Positions 21,574 to 34,772 of a stretch of 47,381 bases of DNA are shown piece after piece (position 1 is the stretch's first letter; the number at the start of each line of letters is the position of its first letter). The stretch lies in contig JADHYX010000162.1 of the NCBI GenBank assembly GCA_027604685.1, positions 1 to 47,381 on the forward strand, written 5' to 3'. The position numbers and the translations under genes are program-made. This DNA comes from Lobulomyces angularis. Taxonomy: Eukaryota > Chytridiomycota > Chytridiomycetes > Lobulomycetales > Lobulomycetaceae. The notes under the pieces were generated by a model. The model worked only from the letters and a program-made list of their open reading frames with translations. It was not told the origin of the DNA and searched no databases.

Positions 21574-24500
21574 ATGGGAGAAACTAGTGCATCAACAAAA
21601 GCGCCAAATAAAATGACTTTAAACTCAAATGAAAATAGTAAGTAGAAAAAAATAAACAATAAAAATAAAAAAAAAGGTTTTAATTAAATCAGGAGATTAA
21701 TTACAAAAAATTTTATTTGATTACTGAAAAAAAATAATTGTTTTTTTATTTTTTTTTATTTTATTTAATCAATTAACAACTAAATTTTATGTTCAGCTCA
21801 CCATTTTTGGTCCGAGGCAGAAACCGCAGCTTATGTGGACTGGATTAATTTGCAATTAGCCGACCACAGCGATTTAAGCGGCATATTACCAATCTCAAAA
21901 CAAGGCACCGCTCTTTTTGAAGCATGTCACGATGGTATTTTATTAGCGAAACTTGTCAATAGCTCAGTTGAGGGAACGGTTGATGAGAAAAGCTTAACCA
22001 GAAACTGCAAAATTCCAATTCACAAAAGTCAAAATCTTATTAAAGTTTTGGATGGTTGTAGAGCTATTGGTGTGCAGGTACATAATATCGGACCTGAAGA
22101 TATTATGAGAGCAACCCCGCATCTATGTCTCGGAATTGTTTGGCAAATTATTAAGGTAAGTCTAACAATACAGATTAAAAAATAGTTAAGTTTGGGTTAT
22201 AAAATATAATAACTAGTTTGGACTATTAGCCAACGTGGAACTTAGCGGGTCAATGGAAATATGTAATTTTGGATCTGTTGATAGTGTTAATAGTGATTCT
22301 TCCAAGCCATCCGCCCCACTAAGTCATTCAAGATCCAAATCTACTAGAGTTTACAGCAGTGAAAAAGCACTATTAACTTGGTTAAACTACTGTGTGGAAA
22401 AAACTGGATATACAGGGCGAGTTACCAACTTTGGTAATGATTTAAGTGACTCTATGGTGCTTGCCCATCTCGTTTCATATCTTACCCCAGCAGAAAATGA
22501 AGTATTATCTGTGGATTCTGTTCAAGCTGAAGAAGACTTGTTAAACAGAGCCGAAATGGTTTTAGCAGCAGCTGATAGTTTTGGTTGCAGACAGTTTGCG
22601 TCACCTACTGATATCGTAGAGGGCAGCAAAAATTTAAATATGGCTTTCGTTGCCGTATTATACAATAATCGTGCAGCTGCTACTGAGGCAGAAATTAAAG
22701 CTAGAAAGTTGGAATTAGAACTACAAAACCTTGAAAAGCTTGCTTCCGAAAAATTAGAGAGTGAGAGGGAAAAGGCAAAACAAAATAACGATCTACTTGA
22801 AAGAGATTTTAAAGAAAAATTAGAAAATTCTGAACAAGTAAAAAAATCTATTGAATATACCAATGCACAACTGCACACCAAAATTGATGAATTACTTGTT
22901 AAAATCTCTATCCTTGAAACAGAATCTAGCACTACTAGACAAACTTTAGAAATTTCTCTAAAATCTGAACATGACACTAGGGAATTGCTGCAAGCCGCAA
23001 ATAACGAAGTTGCTTTCACAAAAAATCAACTATCGGCCATTGAAATGAAAAGCCATGATAATCTTAGAAATCTTCAAGGTACACTATGAAAAATATGAGA
23101 TACATTAATTAATTTTATTTTTTTTTTCTATTTAATCAAAAACTACATTTTCTTTTGTTTTAGAAAAATTGAATTACGTTTCTGATGAGCTAGAAACTGC
23201 AAAAGAGTCAAGCTTTAATGCTTCCGAAGAAAGTAAAGAATTGGCTGCTGAAATTGAAGTTCTACGAGCAGACTATTTACTCAAACAAGAGGAATCTTCC
23301 AAATTGGTTAAAGAACTTGAATCTCAACTCGCTATCGCTCGTGAAGAAAACAACAACCTAAAAAATGAGCTTGGAGAAAGTAAAAAAGAAAACGAGGATA
23401 AAAATGAAGAAATTCAAAATCTTCAAAAAAGACTTGCCGATGCTGAAAAAGAATTTGGAGAGAAAGCTGAGAATTTAGCAGAACTTAGAAAAGAAAAATC
23501 TGAATTGGAAAATCAACTTGATGAATTGAGTGAAAAATTAAACTCTTCTCAACAAACTAGTTTTGAAGAATCCGAAAAATTACGAAATGCTCTTGAAATT
23601 ACCAAAGCTAGAGTTTCTGAAATCGAAAAAGAATGTGATGATATCAAAACTGAGTCAGGAAATAAACTCGACAGCGTTCTTCATGATCTTTCGATCTTGG
23701 AAACGAAATTAAGTGAAGCAAATTCAGATTTGGGACAACAAAATAAAACTCACCAGAATGCTGTAGAAGTTCTAACAAATGAAATGCGCTCGTTAGAAAA
23801 TTACTATGCCGAAAAAGAAATCGCCCTCAAGGAACAATTAAATAACGCTATAAAAGATGTTGAATCTGCTTGCAAAGTAGCCAAAGAGGCCAAAGACCAT
23901 GAAGAGAAAGCTTTAGAAACTTTACATCAATTGGAAAAAGAAATTGAAACCTTCAAAGCCTGTGTTCCTGCCGACAATAACGAAGAAATTACTACTAGAA
24001 GCGCCAGTTGCTCACCAAGCGAAAACTTGGATAGATTCAAAGATATTTTAGATCGTTTGGAACTTCAAACTCAAGCAAGAAAGGATGCCTCTGAAGTTGC
24101 CGCGAAGGAAAGTGAAGAAAGGGCAAAATTGCAAGAAGAGCTCTTAGAAGCAACAAATAGACTAGCATCTTTAGTACCAGAAGTAAAAGAACTTCGTGAA
24201 AAAATTGAAAACTTTGAAAAGGAAACGAATAGCGGTACAGCCCAACACAGTGAATTAGTTAAAGCCAGTCAGAATGTTGTTAATAACACCCAAGTCACTC
24301 ATCATCTCGTCCAAAATGTTCATAACGTCCACAATCATCACAGTGTCCACAATGTTCAAAATGTGCAAAATGTTTTAAATGTACACAATGTACATAACTT
24401 ACCATCTACTAGTGTTCATAATGTCGTTCACTCTCACACTGTAGTCAACAATGTTCATAACGTAAAAAATGTTCTTCATATTAACAATGTTCAAGTTCAG

Positions 24501-27500
24501 TACGCTGAATCTTCCGTAAAGCATACTGAGATGATTTCGGACACTAGACCTCTTCAATTGGAATACAACGTTAGTACTGAACCTATACAGTGTGAATCAG
24601 AAAATCAAGTTGTCGCTGATCGTGAGATAACTGCCCCAGAATCAGCTGAAGACTATGAGAGAAGATACAATCAATTGGTATAAAACTTTTTTAAAATTAA
24701 TTTTTAATTTAAATTTTCTATATAAAGGTTGTTGATTATCACTGGTTAATTTCACATCATTCAGAAAAACCAGAGGCTGATATTATATCAAAAATCAAAG
24801 ACCAAATTGAAAACATGAAGGAATATACTACTCGCACCAATGTTCACACTGAAACCCATACAAACGTTGAAGTATTCAAAACTGTTGAAATTAACAGTGG
24901 TTTAGAAGAAAAAGATACCGAAGATATTTTGGAAGAACTGCAAGATAAAGTAGCAGAATTAGAAACATTAAAAAAAGAAAAAGATGATGCTATTGAAAGT
25001 GCACAAATTGAACGTGACGTTAGTTCAAAACTTCAAAAACAACTTTCTCACGCAAATAGTAAACTTTCAACATTAACTAGTGACCTTGATATTGTAGTAC
25101 AACGTAGTAATTCAAGCGTTGTTCCATTTAAAGAAGTTTCTAGACAACAAAGTTTGGCTAACGCATTTAGTAGCTTAAAAGAAGTTAAATCTAAATTAGA
25201 ATTGTTGGAAAGTACACCTTCTAAACCAGAAAATGAGCAGTTCTTCATGGATGAAATTACTAAATTACGTGAAAAACTTCATGAGACTACCACCACAGTT
25301 TGGGAATTGAGTAGTCTAGTTCACAATCTCTCGGTTCAAGATCAGATTAACGAATTAACAAAATCTCTCTCTGACAGAGATTATGAAATATCTGATTTAA
25401 AAAAAGAAATTTTCGAGATGAATAATGACAAACGTAACTTGTTGGTACAAAATGAAAAAGCAGTTGAAAGAGAACTCAGTAAAATTTGCAGTTTACCAAG
25501 TGAATCTAGATTTGCTTCACATGCTGAAGCTGAACCGGTTGAGGAAGTAGAAAGAGGAGTTTCTCATTATTCTTCTGGTCCAAGACAAAAAAAATTCCAA
25601 AAAGCAAATTCGCAATTCCCAGAAACCGAATTTGAAAGGGCAGCTTCTCAATATTCATCAGGACCAAGAAATGTAATTGCAAAAAATCCTTCTCAATTTT
25701 ATGACGCTAATAATGGTGCTCAATCCCAATATTCTGCAGTTCAAAGACAAGCTTCTAAACCAGCGGAACTTGTTAAAAAAGGCACGCAATACTTCGAAGC
25801 CCCTATTACTTCTAACAACTCTGAAGCTCCTCCTAACAGAGTTTTAGAAAGGGAAAATTCTCGTGCACAACAACTTGTAGAAGCGCACCATTCTTCTCAC
25901 AGTACTAGCAAATTCGTTCATACTCATACTACTCTCGAAAATGTCCACAATATTCAAACAAACACTCACAGCGAAATTACCAAGGTTGTTTACGTCCACT
26001 CAAAAGAAGAATTGAACAAAGTCAGACACAATTTAGAAGTTGCGTTAGCACAGGCTGATCACTTAAAAGCAGAGCTGAGTACCTTGCAATCCTCTTCTCA
26101 TCAATACGAAGACGAATTATTAGAGGAAATTGCAAGACTACAAAAACAACTACGTGAAACGGATACTAAAATTTGGGAATTAAATCAAATAATTAATAAT
26201 TTGGCTGTTCAAGACCAAATTAATTTACTCTCTAGATTGGTTTCCGAAAGAGAAGCGCAAATTGATGACTTGAAAAATGATATTTCTTGTTTAATAGCCC
26301 AAAATGAAAGTGTTACAAATAGGGAGGTAGCCCAAGAAACAAAGTTAGAGGAAGAAAAATCAATCGTTGAAAAACAATTTTCTAATGTTGAACAATTAAT
26401 TGAAAAAGAACTTCGTACCACAATCACTTCTACTGAACAAACACGTCACTTCGTTATAACTGGACAAGAGCTTAAAGATAGAGAGGCACTTCTAACTAAA
26501 CTTCAAGCAGTGATTAATTTAATGAAAGAATACCATGTTCAGAGAAATTTGGCATTGGAATCAGCAAAAGTTGAACATCAAGATAATGTTCAACTACAAA
26601 AACTACTCAACGCCGCTAACCAAAGAATTTCGGACCTTAACGAAGAACTTTCTCAAGTAAAAAATAGACTTATCAGAAAGGAACCATCAGCATTACCGGA
26701 TTTAGCAGAATTTGAAAACATTTTAGCTTCTGAAATGGATAACTTGACGAAAAAAGAAATTACAGTTAACGTTACCGAAACCACTAAAACTGTGGTTGTA
26801 GAAGGAGAGGGAATGAATCCAGAAGTTTACGTCAATAGAGACGTCGAAATTTCCGGTGATTTAGATCAAATTTTACAACAACTGAGAACAAGAATTTTGG
26901 AATTAGAAGCCGAAGTTCAACTCTTAAATGGAACGGAACATGCTCCTGCTCTTAGCTTAAAGGATAAACTCAAGGCTTCTTCAGCTAAACTTTTGGAATT
27001 GGAAGAAAAGTTTAGCAATGAACAACCTTCTAGCAGTGAATTAGAAAATTTGAAAAAATTACTTCAAATTAAAACTCAAGAAAATAAACAGGTAAATTAT
27101 AGCAAAAAAAAATAAAACAAAAATTTATCTTTTACTTTATGCAGCAATCCCTCGCTCGCCTCGTAGCAACGGAAGTAGCAGGAGAAGAGAGAATGAAGAG
27201 GCTTGCATCAGAACAAAAAGCAAGCGACCTTTTAACTGAAATCAAAGTTTTAAAAGATTGTTTAAGTGAACTTGATCAAGAAAAATTAGATCTTCAACAA
27301 AAATTGATTCGTTCAGAAGAACTCAGAGCAGAATTGAATGAAGAAAATCTTTACTTGACTAAATTGAGCAATGATGAAATTGCCGAAAAAGATGCAAGAA
27401 TTAAAGGATTAAAAGAAAAAATGGAGCAAGCCGAGATAACAGTTGTTCGCAAAATCACTACCATGGAACATGTCATCAGCAGTGAATCAAACAAACATAA

Positions 27501-29073
27501 AAATTTACTAAGACAAATGAGTGTTGCTGAACAAAATGCTAAAGGCGTTGATAACGAGCTTGAATCATTAAAGGAGCGATGTGAAAATATTTCAAAAGAA
27601 CGTGAAGAACTATCAGAAAAAGTTTTAGAATTGGAAAAAGAAATTGAAGAAATTAAAGGTGAAGGTGGAAAAAAAGTGATTATTGAAAAGGAAAAATTAA
27701 CTGAAAAAGAAGCTACCATTTACAACTTGACAATAAAAATAGATGCATTACGTAAACAAAACACAGATAATAACTTATTAGCCATCAACTCTGATGAAGC
27801 TACTGTCCAACAAAAGCTCAATGAAACTGAATTGAAGTTATCAGAGGCAATAGGAGAAATTGAAACGTTAAACAATAGATTGGAACAACTAATTAAAGAA
27901 AAAGATGAAATTATTGATGCATTTAAGCACAACAAATTAAAAGCACTAGACCAAAAACAAAAAAGCGATGTCAACTTCTGGAAGGCTGAAGATGGCCTAA
28001 AAGAAAAAGAAACAAAACTTGCTAACGCCGAAGAAAAACTAGAAAAACTAGAGGAGCAGCTAGCCCAAAGTATCTTTGAATCTGCCAAGTTGGAAGAGGA
28101 GCACAACCAACAAAATTTAGCACAAAATGAAGAATTAGCCATTTTAAGATGCAGGACTGAAGATCAAAAAGCAGAAATTGAATCTTTAAGAGAAGCAATT
28201 AAGCACTTGGCGATAGATAACAAGAGATTGGCTAACCGAAACAGCTCCATTGAAAAGGCAGAAAAATGCATTAGGGCTGAAGCTGAAGCTCAGTTAAAAC
28301 GTAGTTTAGATGATATTGCAGGAAGGGATGAACAAATTAGGAGCATGAAGGAAAGATTAGATGCCGCTTCAAGAGTTGAGATTGCAAGAAAGATAGCAGT
28401 AGAAGCAGCAGCAATGGAAAGTTATGATAATGCTCAATTGAGAGAAAAATTACTTCAAGCAGTTCAACAAGCTGAAGATGCCGACGAAATCGCCAGGGAA
28501 TTGACTGAAAAAATAAAAAAGAGTGAGGAGCAATCTGAATTCTTAAAAGAAAAACTAAACGAGCTCGAGGAAGAAAGTACCGCCTTGAAAAGAGATAACT
28601 ACAACTTGCTAAAATCCAGCTTAAACAGTTTAGAAGACAAGGATAAACAAATTAACAATATGGAAGATAAAGTAAAGGATTTGGCCATACAAAACAAAGC
28701 AAGACAAAAGGCCATCGAAACGGCAGCAACTGAACAGATCGAGAGAATTAAGTTGCAAAATCAATTAGATTCCACTTTAAGAAAGTACGAAGAAGCTGCA
28801 AGATTAGCTGAATTCTTAAACTTGGAAATCAGTAAAATAAAGAGTGGTGAGGAAATGGCAGAATTGCAAGAAGAATATTGTCACAAAAGAGAAAAAGATC
28901 ATGAAAAAAACTCTTTACAAATGAATAAGAATAGTTCCAAAAGTAAAGAAAGTGTTGCCACCAGTTCTAACAAGAATTTAGCTGGGTCCACGAAGTCATT
29001 AGATGTTAAAAAATCAAAATCTAGACAGGGATCAGCTGCGCCGAATACATCATCAAGATCCATTGCAAAATAG
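21574..29073 (+). CDS. Giant fimbrin-type CH-domain plus coiled-coil protein (2,363 residues)
   Basis: Six exons (21574-21637, 21797-22155, 22217-23078, 23164-24677, 24728-27091, 27145-29073) sum to 2,363 residues. Two calponin-homology domains open the protein. CH1 (about 25-140) has YVDWINLQLAD, ALFEACHDGILLAKLVN, GTVDEKSL and PHLCLGIVWQIIKFGLLANV. CH2 (about 189-296) has EKALLTWLNYCVEKTGY, NFGNDLSDSMVLAHLVSYL, FGCRQFASPTDIVEGSKNLN and MAFVAVLYN. These match the first actin-binding module of fimbrin/plastin, not alpha-actinin. No EF-hands or second CH pair follow; instead about 2,000 residues of coiled coil run to a Ser/Lys-rich tail. The rod holds a His-rich triplet repeat, SQYSSGPR-type repeats and duplicated modules. 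I infer an actin-linked cytoskeletal tether or scaffold; its cargo is unknown. The AT-poor coding mix and absence of stops over 7 kb make the gene certain. Confidence 0.93.
24270..24503 (+). repeat. (H/Q)NV three-residue repeat inside the coiled-coil protein
   Basis: About 78 residues (about 797-875 of the protein) are built from VHN/VQN/VLN triplets, for example QNVHNVHNHHSVHNV and VLNVHNVHN, with a 9-nt DNA period. About a dozen histidines lie here. A heptad coiled coil cannot continue through it. Codons vary between copies (GTT/GTC/GTG/GTA, CAT/CAC), so it is not a fresh microsatellite. Shorter VHT/VHN patches recur at about 24838 and 25915-26000. Confidence 0.9.
25555..25760 (+). repeat. 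Degenerate SQYSSGPR peptide repeats
   Basis: Within the same protein, VSHYSSGPRQ, ASQYSSGPRN and QSQYSAVQRQ follow at intervals of roughly 30-35 residues in a disordered, charged stretch that interrupts the coiled coil. The copies each carry possible Ser/Tyr phosphorylation sites. Confidence 0.8.
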
Positions 29074-29302
29074 TAGTATTGTGATTATTAACTAAGTTAA
29101 TTTTACTAGTTTCCCTTCATTTAGATTTTCGGTTTTTAGTTTTAAGAAATAGATTATGCAATTCAGTACAATTTTTACTTGTTTTTTGAATTCAGTTATT
29201 AATATATTTTACAATTTCCAACACTTTTTTGTCATTATGATTTTTTAAAATTATAAACATTAAAAAAAAGTAAAAAAAAATACAGAGCGTAGGATGATTT
29301 TT

Positions 29303-30310
29303 TTAAAATTGAAACTTATTTAAAAATTCTGACGGAAATAGAGATAATCTAGCTTGTAAGCGTGACTCGAAGTAATTCCAGGCAATATTAACATTTGAAA
29401 CTTTAACTGGATCTTTATGACTGCGGGCACCCCATAGACCCCATAGTGCAGTACTAAAGTCATTAATTAGACAAAAACCTCATGTTAAAAAATTTGTTAT
29501 ATACCTATGAACAACAGTAAGTACTGTTAATTGATCTTCATCAAAATCAAAATTTTCCCTTAATTTGGGAAAAAAATACACTACATCTCTTAATTTGGTT
29601 TCATCCTCAAAAATTTCATCAACTTTAATATCTAAAATTTTGGATATAAAATTTCCGATGATAGTCCAAAATTTTTGAGCATTTCCACAGAGACAAAGAA
29701 AATGTTCAATTGTCTCATCTTGCTCTTCCAGACATCGTTGACAGTTGTGAGTAATTTCATGGTCAGGACTTGTTACTCTGATATAGTGATTTACTGGAAG
29801 TTTTCTGTACAAAATTTTTGAATAAAATTCACTTTCAAGATGCGTTCTGGATGTTGAATGTAGAGTTTTTAAGATGCCATCCCAATTTACGGGACCTAAA
29901 ATAGATTTCCACCTTGATATAGCGGGATCCAAATTTTTGTTTTTTCCTTTTTTGGAACTAGATCTTTTTATAGAAGACTTTGATGTAAGTATTGGTTGAT
30001 TTAAGGGAGAGAGAGTTGTCATGTGAGAAATATACTCTAATCTTCTTTGTAAATCTTTTTGTTGCTTTTCTAAAATATCAGTAGAGTTGGCACTGGGACT
30101 TGTAGGAGGAGAAGCTTGAGGACTTGCAGGGGGAGTATAATTGTATTCAATATTTAAGTTATTTAGGTTTGAGGAAAGTCTTTCTTCAAAAGACGTCCTT
30201 GAAGAGGGTATAATTTGGTCATTGGAATAGTTGATGACTAGAGAAGATAGTTTTGGTTTTAATTTACGTTCATTAGTTGAAGTATTTATTGTGGATTGAA
30301 CATTAACCAT
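29303..30310 (-). CDS. Protein with reverse-transcriptase zinc-binding (zf-RVT) module, possibly domesticated
   Basis: Exons 30310-29505 and 29453-29303 give 318 residues. The first 100 residues are disordered, Ser/Pro-rich (TPPASPQASPPTSPS) with a basic patch (KRSSSKKGKNKN). The second half matches the C-terminal zf-RVT module of LINE-type retrotransposons: SRWKSILGPVNW, FYSKILYRKLPVNHYI, then CQRCLEEQDETIEHFLCLC with FW a few residues later, and after the intron ALWGLWGARSHK, like the ALWxIWxxRN found downstream of zf-RVT. No reverse transcriptase or endonuclease domain is present or fits nearby. The frame is intact, with its own ATG and a spliced intron, which suggests a host gene derived from an element rather than a fresh fragment. 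Function unknown; nucleic-acid binding is a guess. Confidence 0.7.
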
Positions 30311-31906
30311 ATTTTTTAATTTTTTTTTGAAAAATATTTTAATTTTTGAATTACTTTTTTTTTTTTTTTTTTTTAAATGAGGAAATTTTAGATTTTTTTT
30401 TTAGAATTATTTTTTTAATTTTTTTTTTTTTTTGTTGAAGGAAGGACTGAAAAATTTTTTCAGTGAAAAAAAAGTGAAAAAGGGGTAAAAAGCTTGAGGA
30501 AAAATCTTTTGGGCCGGGAGGGCGCAGCAAATTTGGGGGGATGAAGGCTTCGAAAAAGCGGATTTGTGAAAAAAACTTAAAAAAATCAATAAAAAACCAG
30601 CGATATCATAAATAAGAAGAAATACCAATAAGTCTAGAAATATTTTATTTTGAGTTTACTAAGTTTGGAAATATATAAGAAGAATAATCCTTTAGAAGTT
30701 ACTAATTTTCCATAAAAAAAAGCCAAAAATGTTATAGGTGAAATTAATTTTAAATAAATGTAGCTATACAGAGCAGTTAAAGTTTTTAGTCAAATATAAT
30801 TAAAATTAGGAAATACAAATCGTTTTACTTTGTTTATATTTTGTCAGAGAATAACGTCAGAAGGATTTTACAATAGAGGCAAACACAATTGCAAATACTG
30901 AGAAATTTTTATTAAGGTTTTTCTAAGAATTTAAGAGAAAGTCACCTTTATCCCTCATTCTAATTCCTCTAAATTTTATGAAAGCTTCTTTTTTTGATTC
31001 CAAACTTCAGCTGAAGTCTATACTAAGCAATTTTAATTTGTGCCATTCTCAAAAATCATGCGTTTTTGTTGACTGTGTTAAATTTTGGCTTTATCTGGGT
31101 GTTACAACAGCGGGTTCTATTTTATACTGAAGAAATACACTATAGAAATACTTTGCTTCTATTCACTTGCTGTTTATGTTACTAATAATTTACTATAATC
31201 TTACTTTAACCATTTGGTACTTACAGCTACTCACCCAGTTTCAAATTTTAACAAATAATATATACTGCATTATTGATTTAATTGCAAGTTTTAATATTTT
31301 TTCAATAACCCCTCCACTCAACACCATTATCTGTCATTGAGTACCTAATTATTTTTATGACTTTTTCCTCAACACTTTTTGATAACAACAGTTTACACCA
31401 AATATTAATACTGACACAAAATACTGAAAACTAGAATTAAAACCATTCTAAAGCAATTAAAACTTAGTAGTGAACTTTCGATGTAAACTTTAGAACACTT
31501 TTTCTCTAAATTTAAGGGCACTTATTACTATCACTGTTTAAGATCATCAACTTGCCCTAATAGTTCATCTGCCTATTTGTCTATCTGTATTGACTACTTG
31601 GCTACGTCACATTATTGCTGAGAATCCGTTATTTAATTTTTTTTTTGTGAAGAATCATTTTCCCTTAAATATCTTTTTCAATTCCAAATATTATAAATCA
31701 ATTTATAAAATTCATCATTCAGTCTTCTAATTCAAAGGTAATTTCTCCATCAAAAGTGTAAAAATACTGTTCTTAATACCATCAATATTCTTTAATAATT
31801 TATTAAAGCTAATTGAAAAAATTTTCTTATTAAATGTAAAAAAAAAAAGTAGATGGATTATTAAGAAAATTATTTACATTATAAAAATAAAAATTATAAT
31901 AAAGAA
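30311..31906. other. 1.6-kb spacer with unusual composition; no secure gene
   Basis: The first 130 nt are T-rich. At about 30505-30560 there is a local G-rich patch (GGGCCGGGAGGGCGCAGC). From about 30640 to 31640 long A/T homopolymers are rare compared with other spacers here, and short open stretches occur on both strands. Examples are a 50-codon plus frame at 30978-31130 with a hydrophobic end (FWLYLGVTTAGSILY) and a minus frame near 31440-31320 containing MTDNGVEW. None has a convincing gene structure. A decayed mobile element or old gene is my best reading. Confidence 0.4.
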
Positions 31907-32404
31907 CTAAAGTTCTTTTTTAATGGAAATTTCTCTATTTTCTTCCATTGAAAATATTGAAGAATCCTTTGATAAACTTGATACCACATTAGTTGGGATT
32001 TCTATATATGTAATTATATTTTTTTTATAAAAAAATAAAATAAAATTAAAATTTAAATTTAAATTTTTTAAATTACTTGCAACAAAAGCATTAATTATAT
32101 CAAATTCTACAAAAAACAATTAAATATAAAAAAGAAAATAAAAATAAAAAAAAAGAAAAATATTATAGTATAAAAAAATATATTTTTTACCTGTAGTAAT
32201 ATGCCCACCCATATCACTAATTTTTTTTTTTAGAGCCTTCTTTGCTTTTGACTGGACATTGTGCTTTAAAATTATAATGAAAGTTTTAATTTCTTCATCG
32301 TAATAATCAAATAAGTCATTCAAGCTGTCCGCCGTGTTTTCTAAAATCATTTCTTTGCAAACTGTTAACGAAAGTAGAAAAATTATTATATACAAAAGTT
32401 TCAT
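31907..32404 (-). CDS. Small secreted I9 (proteinase B inhibitor-like) protein
   Basis: Exons 32404-32191, 32106-32077 (30 nt) and 32001-31907 give 112 residues. A signal peptide (LLYIIIFLLSLTVC) is followed by an acidic linker and a complete inhibitor I9 fold: TFIIILKHNV (strand 1), KAKKALKKKISDMGGHITT (helix and turn), EFDIINAFVAKIP (strands 2-3, matching the EFDIIKGYxIKVP of yeast Pbi2), and a second helix with SIFSMEENREISIKKEL. I9 domains act as propeptides and stand-alone inhibitors of subtilisin-type proteases. Here no protease domain follows, so this is a free inhibitor; unlike cytosolic Pbi2 it has a signal peptide and would act in the vacuole/secretory route or outside the cell. The motif is only visible after splicing. 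The C-terminal residues normally insert in the protease active site. Confidence 0.8.
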
Positions 32405-32845
32405 TTATTCACTTTTTTTTAAATTTCAATTATTTTTTTAATTTTTTTTTAATGTATATTTTTCCAATACAAGATTATATATTTTGTTATGTTAAAAAAA
32501 AAGTAAATATTTAAAATTATAAGGATAAATTTTCTTTTTTTAAAATTTTTGGATAAATTGAAGTGCGCGTTATATATAAATTCAAAAAAAAATTGAAATT
32601 TAGAACATTAAAAAAAAAAAAAAAATTACAAACAATTAATATTTCACTATTATTTCAATCAAATTTTCTTTTCTTTTTTACATTTTTCTATATTGATCAT
32701 CGTTTACTTATTAAATTAGTTTTTTTTTATTATTTTTTTTAATTTACTGTCTTATTATTTCATATTCCAAAAAACAAATTTAAATATTGGCAATAATCAC
32801 ACAAATGGTATAAGGTCAAATTATTTTAATCTTTTTAAAAACATT
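32405..32845. other. AT-rich spacer between WDR5 and the I9 gene
   Basis: About 440 nt with many A/T runs, holding the 3' end of WDR5 and the promoter of the I9 gene (both minus). No frame or motif recognised. Confidence 0.5.

Positions 32846-34772
<1,927 letters not shown>

Noticed and set aside
22522..23019. 165-codon minus-strand frame opposite the CH protein
   Set aside because: Ser/Phe/Leu-rich antisense shadow caused by the coiled-coil coding bias; the plus frame has clear domains.
27351..28142. Two minus-strand frames of 122 and 140 codons
   Set aside because: Same antisense shadow effect across the coiled-coil exon.
30407..30628. 73-codon minus frame in the G-rich patch
   Set aside because: Begins in spacer, no motif, Phe/Ser-rich end from poly-A DNA.
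31320..31440. TDNG motif as evidence for an integrase
   Set aside because: Only four matching residues in a 39-codon stretch without other catalytic residues; kept only as part of the odd-region finding.
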